Positions 6,599 to 14,018 of a DNA stretch of 16,414 bases are shown piece by piece. Source of the stretch: Candidatus Brocadiia bacterium (GTDB taxonomy: Bacteria > Planctomycetota > MHYJ01 > WSZJ01). The translations under genes were made by a program, and so were the position numbers. The first letter of the stretch is position 1. Each line of letters begins with the position of its first letter. The notes below the pieces were generated by a model. It worked only from the letters and a program-made list of their open reading frames with translations. It did no database searches and was not told where the DNA came from. The DNA is taken from the NCBI GenBank assembly GCA_013360825.1, contig JABWAY010000053.1, positions 1 to 16,414 of the forward strand, read 5' to 3'.

Positions 6599-7702
6599 AT
6601 GAAGGTCGCCTTGACGTACAACCTGAAGAAGGACTCCACGCCCGTGCAGGACTCCCCAGCTCCGCCCGATTTCTACGCGGAGTGCGACGACCAGGAAACG
6701 GTCGATGCCATCCGGGCCGCCCTCGCGGAGTTCCACACCGTCGTCCTCATCGAAGCCGACGAGGACGCCTACGAACGCTTCCGCTCCGAACGCCCCGACC
6801 TCGTCTTCAACGTCGCCGAGGGAACCTGGGGCGCCGCGCGGGAGGCCCAGATCCCCGCGATGCTCGAGATGCTCCGCATCCCGTACACCGGCAGCGACCC
6901 CGTCACGCTCGCGCTCTGCCTGGACAAGGCCCGGACGAAGGAAGTCCTCCAGGCGCGGGGGATCGCGACGCCGCAGTTCCGCGTGGCCGAAACCGCCGAC
7001 CAGGTGGCCGGCCTCGTCGCCGGGCGCGGCGCCCTCCCGGCACCGGGCGCTCCCCTGCTCCGGTTTCCGCTGGTCGTGAAGCCACTGAGCGAGGGAAGTT
7101 CGAAGGGGATCGTCGACACGGCGCTCGTCCGCGACGCGGATGGGCTCGCCCGCGAGGTCGGCCGCGTCCTCGCGCTGTACCGCGAGCCGGCGATCGTGGA
7201 GGAGTACCTGCCCGGCCGCGAGTTCACCGTCGCCATGCTCGGGAACGGCGACACGCTGCAGGTCCTCCCGGTCGTCGAAATCCGCTTCGATTCCCTCCCG
7301 TCGGGCGTCAATCCGATCTACTCGTACGAGGCCAAGTGGGTGTGGGACACGGCCGAGAAGCCGCTCGAGATCTTCGACTGTCCGGCCCGGATCGACCGCG
7401 AGCTGGCGCTGGAGATCGAGACGCTCTGCCGCCGGACCTGGGACGCCCTGCGCATCCGCGACTGGGCGAGGATCGACGTCCGCTGCGACGCGCAGGGCCG
7501 GCCGCACGTCCTCGAGGTCAACCCGCTTCCGGGAATCCTCCCGCAGGCGGAGCAGAATTCGTGCTTCCCCAAGGCGGCGCGGGCCGCGGGGCTGTCGTAC
7601 AACGTGCTGGTCCGGCGGGTGCTGGACTCGGCGATCGCGCGCTGCGGGCTGCGCGCCGGCTCGGGGGCGATCGCGCCTCCGGCCCATTTCAGCCTTCGAT
7701 AG
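6599..7702 (+). CDS. D-Ala-D-Ala-ligase-like ATP-grasp enzyme 1
   Basis: A 367-residue ATP-grasp carboxylate-amine ligase related to D-alanine-D-alanine ligase. Family landmarks: LVFNVAEGTWGAAREAQIPA (about 68-87, where Ddl has its LHG-GEDG motif), IPYTGSDP then LCLDKARTK (94-114), the ATP-binding lysine and loop VVKPLSEGSSKG (159-170), EEYLPGREFTVAML (201-214), and the metal-binding RIDVRCDAQGRPHVLEVNPL (291-310) with Asp293, Glu306 and Asn308. The Ddl His/LHG elements are absent, so the amino-acid substrate probably differs. ATG at 6599 is preferred over the in-frame GTG (6563) and ATG (6590) because AGGGGG at 6584-6589 lies 9 nt before it and the protein then begins with the first beta strand (MKVALTYNL). 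It is first of four tightly packed genes. Family sure; substrate unknown. Confidence 0.88.
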   Translation: MKVALTYNLKKDSTPVQDSPAPPDFYAECDDQETVDAIRAALAEFHTVVLIEADEDAYERFRSERPDLVFNVAEGTWGAAREAQIPAMLEMLRIPYTGSDPVTLALCLDKARTKEVLQARGIATPQFRVAETADQVAGLVAGRGALPAPGAPLLRFPLVVKPLSEGSSKGIVDTALVRDADGLAREVGRVLALYREPAIVEEYLPGREFTVAMLGNGDTLQVLPVVEIRFDSLPSGVNPIYSYEAKWVWDTAEKPLEIFDCPARIDRELALEIETLCRRTWDALRIRDWARIDVRCDAQGRPHVLEVNPLPGILPQAEQNSCFPKAARAAGLSYNVLVRRVLDSAIARCGLRAGSGAIAPPAHFSLR

Positions 7703-7712
7703 AGGGGTCCGG

Positions 7713-8741
7713 GTGAAACCGCGGAGGATCGGGGTCGCGTACGACGCCACGCTGACGGACCGGGCGGGGATGGCGGACGCCCACGAGGACATCGTCGGGA
7801 CGGTGGACGCCGTCGCGGCGGCGCTCCGGTCCCGCGGTTACGACGCCTTCCGCCTCCCGGTCGCACGGCTGGCGGAGGTGCGGCGCACGGTGCGCGCCAG
7901 CGGCGCGGAGGTCGTGTTCAATCTCGTGGAGGAGCTGGAGGGAAGCTCGCTCGCCGAGGCGGCGGTCGCGCGGGAGCTGGAGCGGAGCGGGGCCGGGGTG
8001 ACGGGGTGCCCGGCCGGCGCGATCGGTCTGTGCCTCGACAAGGAGCGGACGAACGCCCTGCTCTCCAGCCGCGGGCTTCCGGTGCCGCGCGGGCGCGTGT
8101 TTCACGAGGCCGGGCCGGCGGGGGGGCTGGAGTATCCGTTGATCGTGAAGTGCCTGCGGGAGGACGCGTCGCTCGGGCTGGGGGACGCGTCGATCGTCCG
8201 CGACGAGGCGTCCCTGCGCGACCGGGTCGCCTGGGTGCGGGACACGTTCGGGCAGCCGGCGATCGTCGAGGAATTCCTCGAGGGGCGCGAGTTCAACGTG
8301 GCGATCGCGGGACCCCGCCCGGTCGCGCTTCCCGTCTCCGAGATCGATTTCTCCACGATGCCCGCGGGAAAGCCGCGGTTTGTCAGCTACGAGGCGAAGT
8401 GGCAGCCGGAGTCGGTGGAGTTCCGCTCGACGGTGCCGGTCTGTCCGGCGGACCTGCCCCCTGCGACGGCGGAGCGCCTCCGGAGGCTGGCGACGCGGGC
8501 GGCGCGGCTGGCGGGGTGCCGGGACGCGGCGCGGGTGGACATCCGGACAGACGCGGCGGGACGGCCCCACATCCTGGAGGTCAACCCGAATCCGGACCTG
8601 TCTCCGGACGCCGGATTCGCGCGCGCGGCGCGCGTCCACGGGTGGAGCTACGAGGACCTCATCGAACGACTCACGCTCTGGGCCTGGAAACGGAGGACCC
8701 GTGCTGGCGACCCTGTCGCTTCGCGCGCTCTGCGCGGCTGA
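7713..8741 (+). CDS. D-Ala-D-Ala-ligase-like ATP-grasp enzyme 2
   Basis: A 342-residue paralogue of the preceding enzyme. Landmarks: VVFNLVEELEGSSLAEAA (67-84), LCLDKERTNALL (106-117), ATP-lysine and loop LIVKCLREDASLGLGDAS (143-160), IVEEFLEGREFNVAI (184-198), metal-binding ARVDIRTDAAGRPHILEVNP (273-292) with Asp276, Glu289 and Asn291, then NPDLSPDAGFARAA. Both ATP-grasp proteins carry SYEAKW in the central domain, a shared feature I do not recall in true Ddl. The glycine loop differs (EDASLGL versus EGSSKG), suggesting a different substrate from enzyme 1. GTG at 7713 follows GAGGGG (7702-7707) with a 5-nt spacer and begins 10 nt after the upstream stop. Its 3' end overlaps the acetyltransferase gene by 41 nt. 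It likely forms a second amide bond in the same pathway (inference). Confidence 0.87.
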   Translation: MKPRRIGVAYDATLTDRAGMADAHEDIVGTVDAVAAALRSRGYDAFRLPVARLAEVRRTVRASGAEVVFNLVEELEGSSLAEAAVARELERSGAGVTGCPAGAIGLCLDKERTNALLSSRGLPVPRGRVFHEAGPAGGLEYPLIVKCLREDASLGLGDASIVRDEASLRDRVAWVRDTFGQPAIVEEFLEGREFNVAIAGPRPVALPVSEIDFSTMPAGKPRFVSYEAKWQPESVEFRSTVPVCPADLPPATAERLRRLATRAARLAGCRDAARVDIRTDAAGRPHILEVNPNPDLSPDAGFARAARVHGWSYEDLIERLTLWAWKRRTRAGDPVASRALRG

Positions 8742-9189
8742 CCGCAACGGAATCCTGCGCCTCCTCGAGTCCGCGGGGAATTTCAGCGCCGCGGAGATCG
8801 CGGTGGGGATGGAACTGGTGGACCACGCGCTGGCCCGGCCCGGGCAGGCCGACTATCGCTTTGTCGTGGCCGAGGACGGCTCCGGCATCGCCGGGTACGC
8901 GTGCTGGGGACTGGCGAGCCTGAGCGACGGCACCTGGGACCTCTACTGGATCGCGGTCTCGCCGGACCGCCAGGGACGGGGGTTCGGGAGACAGATCACG
9001 GAACATTGCGAGGCGGACGTCCGCCGGGAAGGAGGCCGCTGCCTCCTGATCGAGACGTCCTCGCGCGCAGGGTACGAGGGCACGCTCGCGTTCTACAGGA
9101 GCCTCGGGTACGAGGTCCTGGCCAGGCTGAAGGACTACTACACGACCGGCGATGACAAGGTCATCCTCGGAAAATATTTCCCGCGTTAG
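8701..9189 (+). CDS. GNAT-family N-acetyltransferase
   Basis: A 162-residue single-domain GNAT enzyme that transfers acetyl from acetyl-CoA to an amine. Beta-strand 4 and the cofactor motif are clear: LYWIAVSPDRQGRGFGRQIT (81-100), with the Q-x-x-G-x-G type loop Q91-G92-R93-G94-F95-G96. The C-terminal GYEGTLAFYRSLGYEVLARL is the usual GNAT ending helix and strand. GTG at 8701 follows GGAGGA (8692-8697) and lies inside the end of the upstream ligase gene (41-nt overlap), implying translational coupling. Next to kamA it recalls AblB, which N-acetylates beta-lysine, but AblB is, as I recall, clearly longer (well over 200 residues), so this is not a standard AblB. Likely substrate: beta-lysine, lysine or the ligated product (inference). 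Confidence 0.85.
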   Translation: MLATLSLRALCAADRNGILRLLESAGNFSAAEIAVGMELVDHALARPGQADYRFVVAEDGSGIAGYACWGLASLSDGTWDLYWIAVSPDRQGRGFGRQITEHCEADVRREGGRCLLIETSSRAGYEGTLAFYRSLGYEVLARLKDYYTTGDDKVILGKYFPR

Positions 9190-9199
9190 GAGAGCATTT

Positions 9200-10339
9200 G
9201 TGGAAGAGTGGCAGAGACTTCTCGCCGAGGGAATCAACAACGCGAAGCAGTGGTGCGAAGAGTTCCCGGACCAGGATCCGCTGGTGGCGAAGAGAGTCGA
9301 CGACGTCTTCCAGCTGCGGGTCAACAAGTACTGGCTTGACCTGATGAAGGCCAAAGGGTCACCGGTGCACCTGATGAAGCAGGTCGCGCCGGACGAGCGG
9401 GAACTGCTCGACCAGACGGGGATGGACGACCCGCTCAACGAGGAGCAGCAGAGCCCGGTTCCGGGCCTGGTGCACCGGTATCCGGACCGCGTGCTCTTCT
9501 ACGTGGCACACCAGTGCGCCTTCTACTGCCGCTACTGCACGCGGAAGCGGAAGGTCAGCGACCCGGAGTCGATTTCCAGGGAGCAGGTCAAGCGGGCTGT
9601 CGACTACATCGCGGCGCACCCGGAGATCCGGGATGTCGTGCTGTCGGGAGGCGATCCGCTGATGCTCAAGGACGAGCCGCTGCTCGACATCGTGCGGCGC
9701 GTGCGCGAGGTGAAGCATGTCGAGATCATCCGGATCGGGACGCGGATTCCGAGCGCGCTGCCGCAGCGGATCACGCCCGCGCTGGTGCAGGAACTTCGGA
9801 AGTACCAGCCGGTGTACATGATGGTGCACTTCGATCATCCGGACGAACTCACTCCCGAGGCCATCGCCTCGCTCAACATGCTGGCCGACGCCGGGTTTCC
9901 GCTCATGAACCAGACGGTTCTGCTGAAGGATGTGAACGACAACGCGGAGGCGCTGGCGAAGCTGTTCAAGGGTCTGCTGGCGGCGCGCGTGAGGCCGTAC
10001 TATCTGTACCAGGCGGACATTACGAAGGGGACGAACTACTTCCGGACGACGGTGATGAAGGGCCTGGAGATCATGAGGCAGCTCCGGGGTTACATTTCCG
10101 GTCTGGCGATTCCGCACTATGTCATCGACGCCCCGGGGGGCGGTGGAAAGATCCCGATGGTGCCGAGCTATGTGGAGGAGTGGTCGAACGGGAAGCTGGT
10201 GTTGAGGAATTACCGGGGGCATGCGTACGAGTACCCCGAGGTCGAGGAGGATCCCGAGGATCCGGTGGTGGCGGTGAGGAACAGTCCCTGGGGGCGGAAG
10301 GGGAAGATCTCGGGGTGTGAGGGGATCGACGTGGACTAG
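9200..10339 (+). CDS. kamA: KamA-family radical-SAM lysine 2,3-aminomutase
   Basis: A 379-residue radical-SAM, PLP-dependent aminomutase that should convert L-lysine to beta-lysine. Cys106-AFY-Cys110-RY-Cys113 is the CxxxCxxC iron-sulfur site; GGDPLML (150-156) is the SAM-binding motif; DAPGGGGK (310-317) carries the PLP lysine Lys317. The two aspartates that bind the lysine side chain in the clostridial enzyme (its Asp293 and Asp330) are present as YQAD273 and VID310, which argues against glutamate 2,3-aminomutase; EpmB lacks this C-terminal DAPGGGGK region. The C-terminal Cys-rich extension of the clostridial enzyme is missing. GTG at 9200 is chosen because AGGAGAG (9188-9194) lies 5 nt upstream, 10 nt past the GNAT stop; the ATG at 9152 lies inside the GNAT gene without RBS. 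It is last in the operon, before the terminator at 10362. Confidence 0.92.
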   Translation: MEEWQRLLAEGINNAKQWCEEFPDQDPLVAKRVDDVFQLRVNKYWLDLMKAKGSPVHLMKQVAPDERELLDQTGMDDPLNEEQQSPVPGLVHRYPDRVLFYVAHQCAFYCRYCTRKRKVSDPESISREQVKRAVDYIAAHPEIRDVVLSGGDPLMLKDEPLLDIVRRVREVKHVEIIRIGTRIPSALPQRITPALVQELRKYQPVYMMVHFDHPDELTPEAIASLNMLADAGFPLMNQTVLLKDVNDNAEALAKLFKGLLAARVRPYYLYQADITKGTNYFRTTVMKGLEIMRQLRGYISGLAIPHYVIDAPGGGGKIPMVPSYVEEWSNGKLVLRNYRGHAYEYPEVEEDPEDPVVAVRNSPWGRKGKISGCEGIDVD

Positions 10340-10361
10340 GCGGATCCGTTGCTCACGCAGG

Positions 10362-10393
10362 AGCCCCGGGGCGATCTGCTCCGGGGCTTTTTT
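10362..10393 (+). terminator. Intrinsic terminator of the ATP-grasp/KamA operon
   Basis: AGCCCCGG (10362-10369) and CCGGGGCT (10381-10388) form a perfect 8-bp stem with an 11-nt loop, followed by a run of T (10388-10393). It lies 22 bp after the kamA stop. Confidence 0.9.
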
Positions 10394-10407
10394 CGTTGTG
10401 CGGACCT

Positions 10408-10436
10408 GTTCAGGGCGGCGGCGATTCGGGTATAAG
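10408..10436 (+). promoter_or_regulatory. Weak candidate promoter of the surface-protein gene
   Basis: A good -10 TATAAG (10431-10436), 33 bp before the ATG. The -35 is poor (GTTCAG at 17 bp or TGTTCA at 18 bp), so either an activator is needed or the true -35 is not recognised. Confidence 0.35.
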
Positions 10437-10469
10437 TTGCCGCTTCAACTCTGAGCAGGGGGCTCCTCA

Positions 10470-12167
10470 ATGATCCGCGCCATGGCCGCCGCGTTCGCCG
10501 TCCTGTTCCTGTTCGCCCTTCCCGCCGGCGCGCAGGTGGCGGCTCCCTGGACCGAGGACTTTGATGCGGGCGGGGCCGGGTGGAGCTTCTCGAACTCCAG
10601 CACGGAGGGTGTGGGGTGGGCGGTGGACGGGGATCCGGGGATCACGGCGGTCGGAGACGGGCTGGGAGGGGACGGGGTGGACGGGCCGGTGATGGGCGGG
10701 TTCTCGCTCAACTACAACGACGGGACGGACTATGAGGAGGACATCAGCGCCGGGGCGAACAAGGGGGTTGCGACGTCGCCGGTGATCGACGTCTCCGGGC
10801 TGGCAGGGTCGATTTTCGTGTCGTTCGACCTGAATTTCGAGACGGATTTCTACCTCACGGGCGATGCGACGCTGGATTCGCTGACGCTGGAGGTATCCAA
10901 CGGCGCGGAAACGCTCACCTACATCTCGTTCACGATCGGGGACAACACGACGGCGGCCGGCGCGCCCTATTTCCTGCATGCCGGGCCGATGGGGACATTC
11001 CGTCGGATCGGATTCAACGTCGGTCTGTTCACGGGCGCAGTCCCGGACATCCGGCTGCGGTTCGTGTTCACGACGAGCGACGACACGAACAACGCGTTTT
11101 CCGGGTATTTCATCGACAACCTGCAGGTGTGCAGCGACTCGGTGGCGCCCGCGGCGCCGGTGAATCTTTCGCCCGCGGACGGCGCGACGGTGGTCGGAGG
11201 TCCGGGGATCCCTCTGGCCCTGGACTGGAGCGACGCGGCGGATTCGACCGACTGCGGCGCCGGGGCGGTCTGGCTGTACATCTGGCAGGTCTACGACGCC
11301 AACACGCTCGTCCTGGTGACGAGCGGGATTGCGTATCCGTCCGATGCCGTCATCCCGGCGGGGCTCGCCGCGGGGGACTATCTCTGGGACGTCCAGGCGA
11401 TCGACGGGAGCTTCTTCTTGAGTCCGCTCTCGACGCAGACGTCGTTCACGATCGAGCCGCCGCTGGCGCCGCTCGCGCCCGCGTCGCTGTTCGTCAACGA
11501 GTCGAAGGACGGCGCCCAGGCGGGGGACGCGGGATTCGTGGACCCGGTGATCGATGAGCAGCCGGTCTTCTCCGCCGTCTACCTCGATGCCAACTCGATC
11601 GACTTCGCCCACGGGTACCGCTTCCAGGTCTCCCAGGATCCGACGTTCACGACCGTCGACTTCGACTCGGGCGCGGCGACCCTGGGAACCCCGCTGGCGA
11701 AGGACGCGCGCTCGCAGGACCTGGCGATCCCGATCAGCCTGGACCGCGACACGGTCTACTACTGGCGCATCCGCTTCACCGACGCCTCAGGGCTGACGGG
11801 GCCGTTCAGCGGCGCGCAGTCGTTCCGGATCGGCGACGACTTCGAGTTCGGTGTCCGTCACGGGTCGAGCCACCGCAGCCGGCACGGCTGCTGGGTCGCC
11901 ACGGCGGCCTGGGGAGGGGTGTCCCCGGAGGTCGCGGCGCTCCGGGAGTTCCGCTCGGCGGTGCTCGACCGCTCGGGAGCGGGTTCCTGGTTCAGCCGGG
12001 CCTATCACGCCGGCGGTCGCCCAGTCGCATCCGTGACCGGCGACTGCGCCCCGCTCCGCCTCGCGCTGGCGTCCGCGGCCGCCGCCACCTCCCCGCTCGC
12101 CTCCGCCGTCCCCGCCGGTCTCGCCCTTCTGCTCCTCGGAGCTGCGCTGGTCCGCCGCCTCGCCTGA
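10470..12167 (+). CDS. Surface protein with Fn3-like domains and CFI-box anchor
   Basis: A 565-residue exported protein. Signal peptide 1-21 (ends AGAQ). Residues about 25-225 form a beta-sandwich resembling the choice-of-anchor J or MAM-like module (PWTEDFDAGGAGWSFSNSST). Two Fn3/Ig-like domains follow: about 226-330 (APAAPVNLSPADGATVVGGP then AGDYLWDVQAIDGSF) and about 332-465 (YRFQVSQDPTFTTVDFDSGA then YYWRIRFTDASGLTGPF). Residues 474-525 contain CWVATAAWGG then SPEVAALREFRSAVLD, the CFI-box (CFIATAAYG-like) C-terminal domain, then a hydrophobic segment (about 543-561) ending VRRLA, fitting a C-terminal membrane anchor. ATG at 10470 follows AGGGGG with a 7-nt spacer. An adhesion, sugar-binding or matrix role is plausible, but no ligand is known. 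Confidence 0.82.
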   Translation: MIRAMAAAFAVLFLFALPAGAQVAAPWTEDFDAGGAGWSFSNSSTEGVGWAVDGDPGITAVGDGLGGDGVDGPVMGGFSLNYNDGTDYEEDISAGANKGVATSPVIDVSGLAGSIFVSFDLNFETDFYLTGDATLDSLTLEVSNGAETLTYISFTIGDNTTAAGAPYFLHAGPMGTFRRIGFNVGLFTGAVPDIRLRFVFTTSDDTNNAFSGYFIDNLQVCSDSVAPAAPVNLSPADGATVVGGPGIPLALDWSDAADSTDCGAGAVWLYIWQVYDANTLVLVTSGIAYPSDAVIPAGLAAGDYLWDVQAIDGSFFLSPLSTQTSFTIEPPLAPLAPASLFVNESKDGAQAGDAGFVDPVIDEQPVFSAVYLDANSIDFAHGYRFQVSQDPTFTTVDFDSGAATLGTPLAKDARSQDLAIPISLDRDTVYYWRIRFTDASGLTGPFSGAQSFRIGDDFEFGVRHGSSHRSRHGCWVATAAWGGVSPEVAALREFRSAVLDRSGAGSWFSRAYHAGGRPVASVTGDCAPLRLALASAAAATSPLASAVPAGLALLLLGAALVRRLA

Positions 12168-12401
12168 CGGTAGTTCGCATGCGGGGAAAGACATTCAAGC
12201 CGCGGAGGCCAAGATGCCTCCGCGGGGTCGCGCGCGTCTCGAGGCACATTCGGCCCGGAGCGGACGCTGGAACGTCGGACAAGGCAACTCAAGGGAGCGC
12301 CGGCCGGCCCCTTCGGGGAAAGGGACCGGCACGGCGTCGAACCCTCACTACCTCAGGGACCGGCGTTGCCCAGCCATGAACAACGCGCGCCCTGACAAGC
12401 G
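12168..12401. other. Convergent intergenic region with strong secondary structure
   Basis: Lies between the 3' ends of the surface-protein gene and the kinase-like gene. It holds CCGCGGAGGC/GCCTCCGCGG (10-bp stem, 12200-12225) and a nested region 12283-12370 closed by GGCAAC/GTTGCC with GCCGG/CCGGC inside and a CCCC-TTC-GGGG stem near 12308-12318. No T-run follows these stems, so termination would be imperfect or Rho-assisted. I find no ORF with credible start or family and no recognised RNA class. Confidence 0.45.
12200..12225. repeat. 10-bp hairpin in the convergent region
   Basis: CCGCGGAGGC (12200-12209) and GCCTCCGCGG (12216-12225) are perfect arms with the loop CAAGAT. The minus-strand read-out is followed by a modest T-containing stretch (CTTGAATGTCTTT), so it could act as a weak terminator for the minus-strand operon ending at 12402. 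Confidence 0.5.
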
Positions 12402-13640
12402 TCATGCGGGGGATTCCAGCACCGGCGGGCGCCCGTCCAGCTGGGCCCGGGCTCTGCGGACCAGGCGGGGCGGACTGAACGGCTTGGCGAGCACGGGACC
12501 GTCCACGGGGGTGACGCCGAGGAGCTGGGGCGCGTCCTCGCCGTACCCGGAGACGTAGAGCACCCGGAGGTCGGGGTGGAGGACGCGGAGCCGGGCGAAG
12601 ACGGACGGGCCGCTCAGCCCGGGGAGCACGAGGTCGGTGACGAGAAGCTGGATCCCGTCGCGGGCCGAGGCGGCACCCGCCGCCAGCGCCGCTTCGGACG
12701 TCGCCGCTTCGAGCACGCGGTATCCGTTCTGTTTCAGCGCGGAGACGGCGATGCGGCGGACCCCGGCGTCGTCTTCGAGGACGAGGACCGTCTCGGTGCC
12801 GCGGGCGGTGAGGACGCCGGTGTCCGGCGCGAGGGCCGGGTGATCGGCGCGGGTGGCCGCGGGCAGGAGGAGGCGGAAGACGGTGCCGCCCTCGGGCCCG
12901 GCTTCCGCCACCAGGTCTCCGCCGTGCCGGCGCGCGAATTCCTGGCACCAGGCGGGGCCGAGTCCGGCGGCGCCGCCGGGTTCCCGCGGGGCGGTCTCGA
13001 AGATCCGCTCGAGATCCCCGGCGGTGGGGGCGGGCCCGGCATCTTCCAGCCGGATTTCGACGTAGTTTCCGGGGGGGAGGGACCGGCCCTTGAGGACGCG
13101 GTTCGTGCAGGCCAGGAAGATCTCACCTCCGGCCGGGGTGACCTCGCCCGCCCGGGCGGCGAGGTGAACGAGGAGCTGGTCGAGTTCCCCGGAGTCGACG
13201 ACCACGGGGAGGGTCGTGGGGTCGACGCTGAGGCGGAGGCGGGTTCCTTCGCCGAGGAGGCGCCGGAGGAGGCGGTCCATTTCGCGGAGCCGCGCGACCA
13301 CATCGACGGCGCGGGGTTCCTGGGACCTGGCGCGGGCGAAGGTGGCGAGGTGGCGCGTGAGTTCAGCGGCGCGTTCGGCGCTCTGGCGCATGTCGCGGAG
13401 ATCCGCGCGAATCTCGGTGTTCTCGGGGGTCCTGGCGAGCCAGATCTCGCAGAGGCCGATGATGACCGTGAGGAGGTTGTTGAAGTCGTGGGCCACGCCC
13501 GAGGACAGGCGGGCCACCGCTTCGAGCCGCTGGGCCCGGGCGACCATGCGGTTGAACTCGTCGAGATCGATGAGGGCCGAGTGCGGGACGGGCGGCGGAG
13601 TCGCCCCCGCCGCGGCGGCGTCGAACGAGGCAGGCATCAT
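12402..13640 (-). CDS. Soluble hybrid histidine-kinase-like protein, degenerate ATPase
   Basis: A 412-residue protein without membrane segment or sensor domain. HisKA dimerisation domain with H-box VARLSSGVAHDFNNLLTVI and phospho-acceptor His51; HATPase-like domain (about 130-260); receiver domain (about 283-400) with acidic pocket Glu289-Asp290-Asp291, phospho-acceptor Asp336 (LLVTDLVLPG), Ser364 (YVSGYGE) and Lys386 (LAKPF). The ATPase N-box reads GELDQLLVHLAARA: the Mg-binding Asn is missing. The G1 box DAGPAP and G2 region GLGPAW are also altered, so autophosphorylation may be lost. ATG at 13638-13640 overlaps the upstream TGA as ATGA, so the two genes are translationally coupled. It may act as a phosphatase, a phosphorelay intermediate or a scaffold (inference). 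Confidence 0.85.
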   Translation of the reverse strand: MMPASFDAAAAGATPPPVPHSALIDLDEFNRMVARAQRLEAVARLSSGVAHDFNNLLTVIIGLCEIWLARTPENTEIRADLRDMRQSAERAAELTRHLATFARARSQEPRAVDVVARLREMDRLLRRLLGEGTRLRLSVDPTTLPVVVDSGELDQLLVHLAARAGEVTPAGGEIFLACTNRVLKGRSLPPGNYVEIRLEDAGPAPTAGDLERIFETAPREPGGAAGLGPAWCQEFARRHGGDLVAEAGPEGGTVFRLLLPAATRADHPALAPDTGVLTARGTETVLVLEDDAGVRRIAVSALKQNGYRVLEAATSEAALAAGAASARDGIQLLVTDLVLPGLSGPSVFARLRVLHPDLRVLYVSGYGEDAPQLLGVTPVDGPVLAKPFSPPRLVRRARAQLDGRPPVLESPA

Positions 13641-14008
13641 GCGGATTCCTTTCCCACGGGGACCAGTCCATCCGACTCGACGCTGCGAAGTTCGCCGCCG
13701 ACGCGGTTTTCAAACTTCAGGGTCCAGGCTTCTCCCCAGAGGGTTTCGGGGACATAGATGAAGAGCGAGATGCCGGAGCGTTCGAGGGCGCGCCAGCGGA
13801 GTGCGGAGGCAGCTCCGAGGGACCGGTGGGTCTCGACGGCGATGACCCGGATGGCGCGCCCGCCCTGGAGGACGGTGAGGTCCGGGTCGAACTCCTCGCC
13901 CCTCAGGACCAGCGGGGCTCCGGCGTCCGGGTTATGGAGGGCTGTGTCGAACCCGAGCCGCCGGTAGGCGCCCGCGATCCTGGTGATCAGATCCTGGTGG
14001 GAGAACAT
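13637..14008 (-). CDS. Small cytoplasmic protein, possible PD-(D/E)XK-like fold
   Basis: A 123-residue protein without signal peptide. Predicted order: N-terminal helix (QDLITRIAGAYRRLGF), short strands, a hairpin FDPDLTVLQGGRAIRVIAVE, a helix (GAASALRWRALERSG) and a strand ISLFIYVPE. The Pro-Asp at 42-43 and Glu59 resemble the PD...(D/E)XK layout of nuclease-like folds, but the third residue is His61 rather than Lys (ETH), so nuclease activity is uncertain and the fold may be used for binding. There is no strong RBS; it starts 10 nt after the stop of the secreted-protein gene and is likely translated by coupling or reinitiation. It overlaps the kinase-like gene by ATGA. Function unknown; the fold call is tentative. 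Confidence 0.65.
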   Translation of the reverse strand: MFSHQDLITRIAGAYRRLGFDTALHNPDAGAPLVLRGEEFDPDLTVLQGGRAIRVIAVETHRSLGAASALRWRALERSGISLFIYVPETLWGEAWTLKFENRVGGELRSVESDGLVPVGKESA

Positions 14009-14018
14009 GGGTCGGGGA

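Noticed and set aside
8701..10339. GNAT plus KamA read simply as the AblB/AblA osmolyte pair
   Set aside because: The 162-residue GNAT is clearly shorter than the AblB proteins I know and the operon carries two ATP-grasp ligases that the AblAB route does not need. It remains an alternative, not the preferred call.
9200..10339. KamA homologue read as EpmB (EF-P beta-lysylation)
   Set aside because: The C-terminal DAPGGGGK region and the YQAD aspartate fit lysine 2,3-aminomutase rather than EpmB, and no epmA or efp gene is adjacent.
12316..12360. GGTTCGACGCC on the minus strand looks like a tRNA T-loop
   Set aside because: The flanking bases do not form a 5-bp T-stem, and no anticodon arm, D-arm or acceptor stem with CCA is present.
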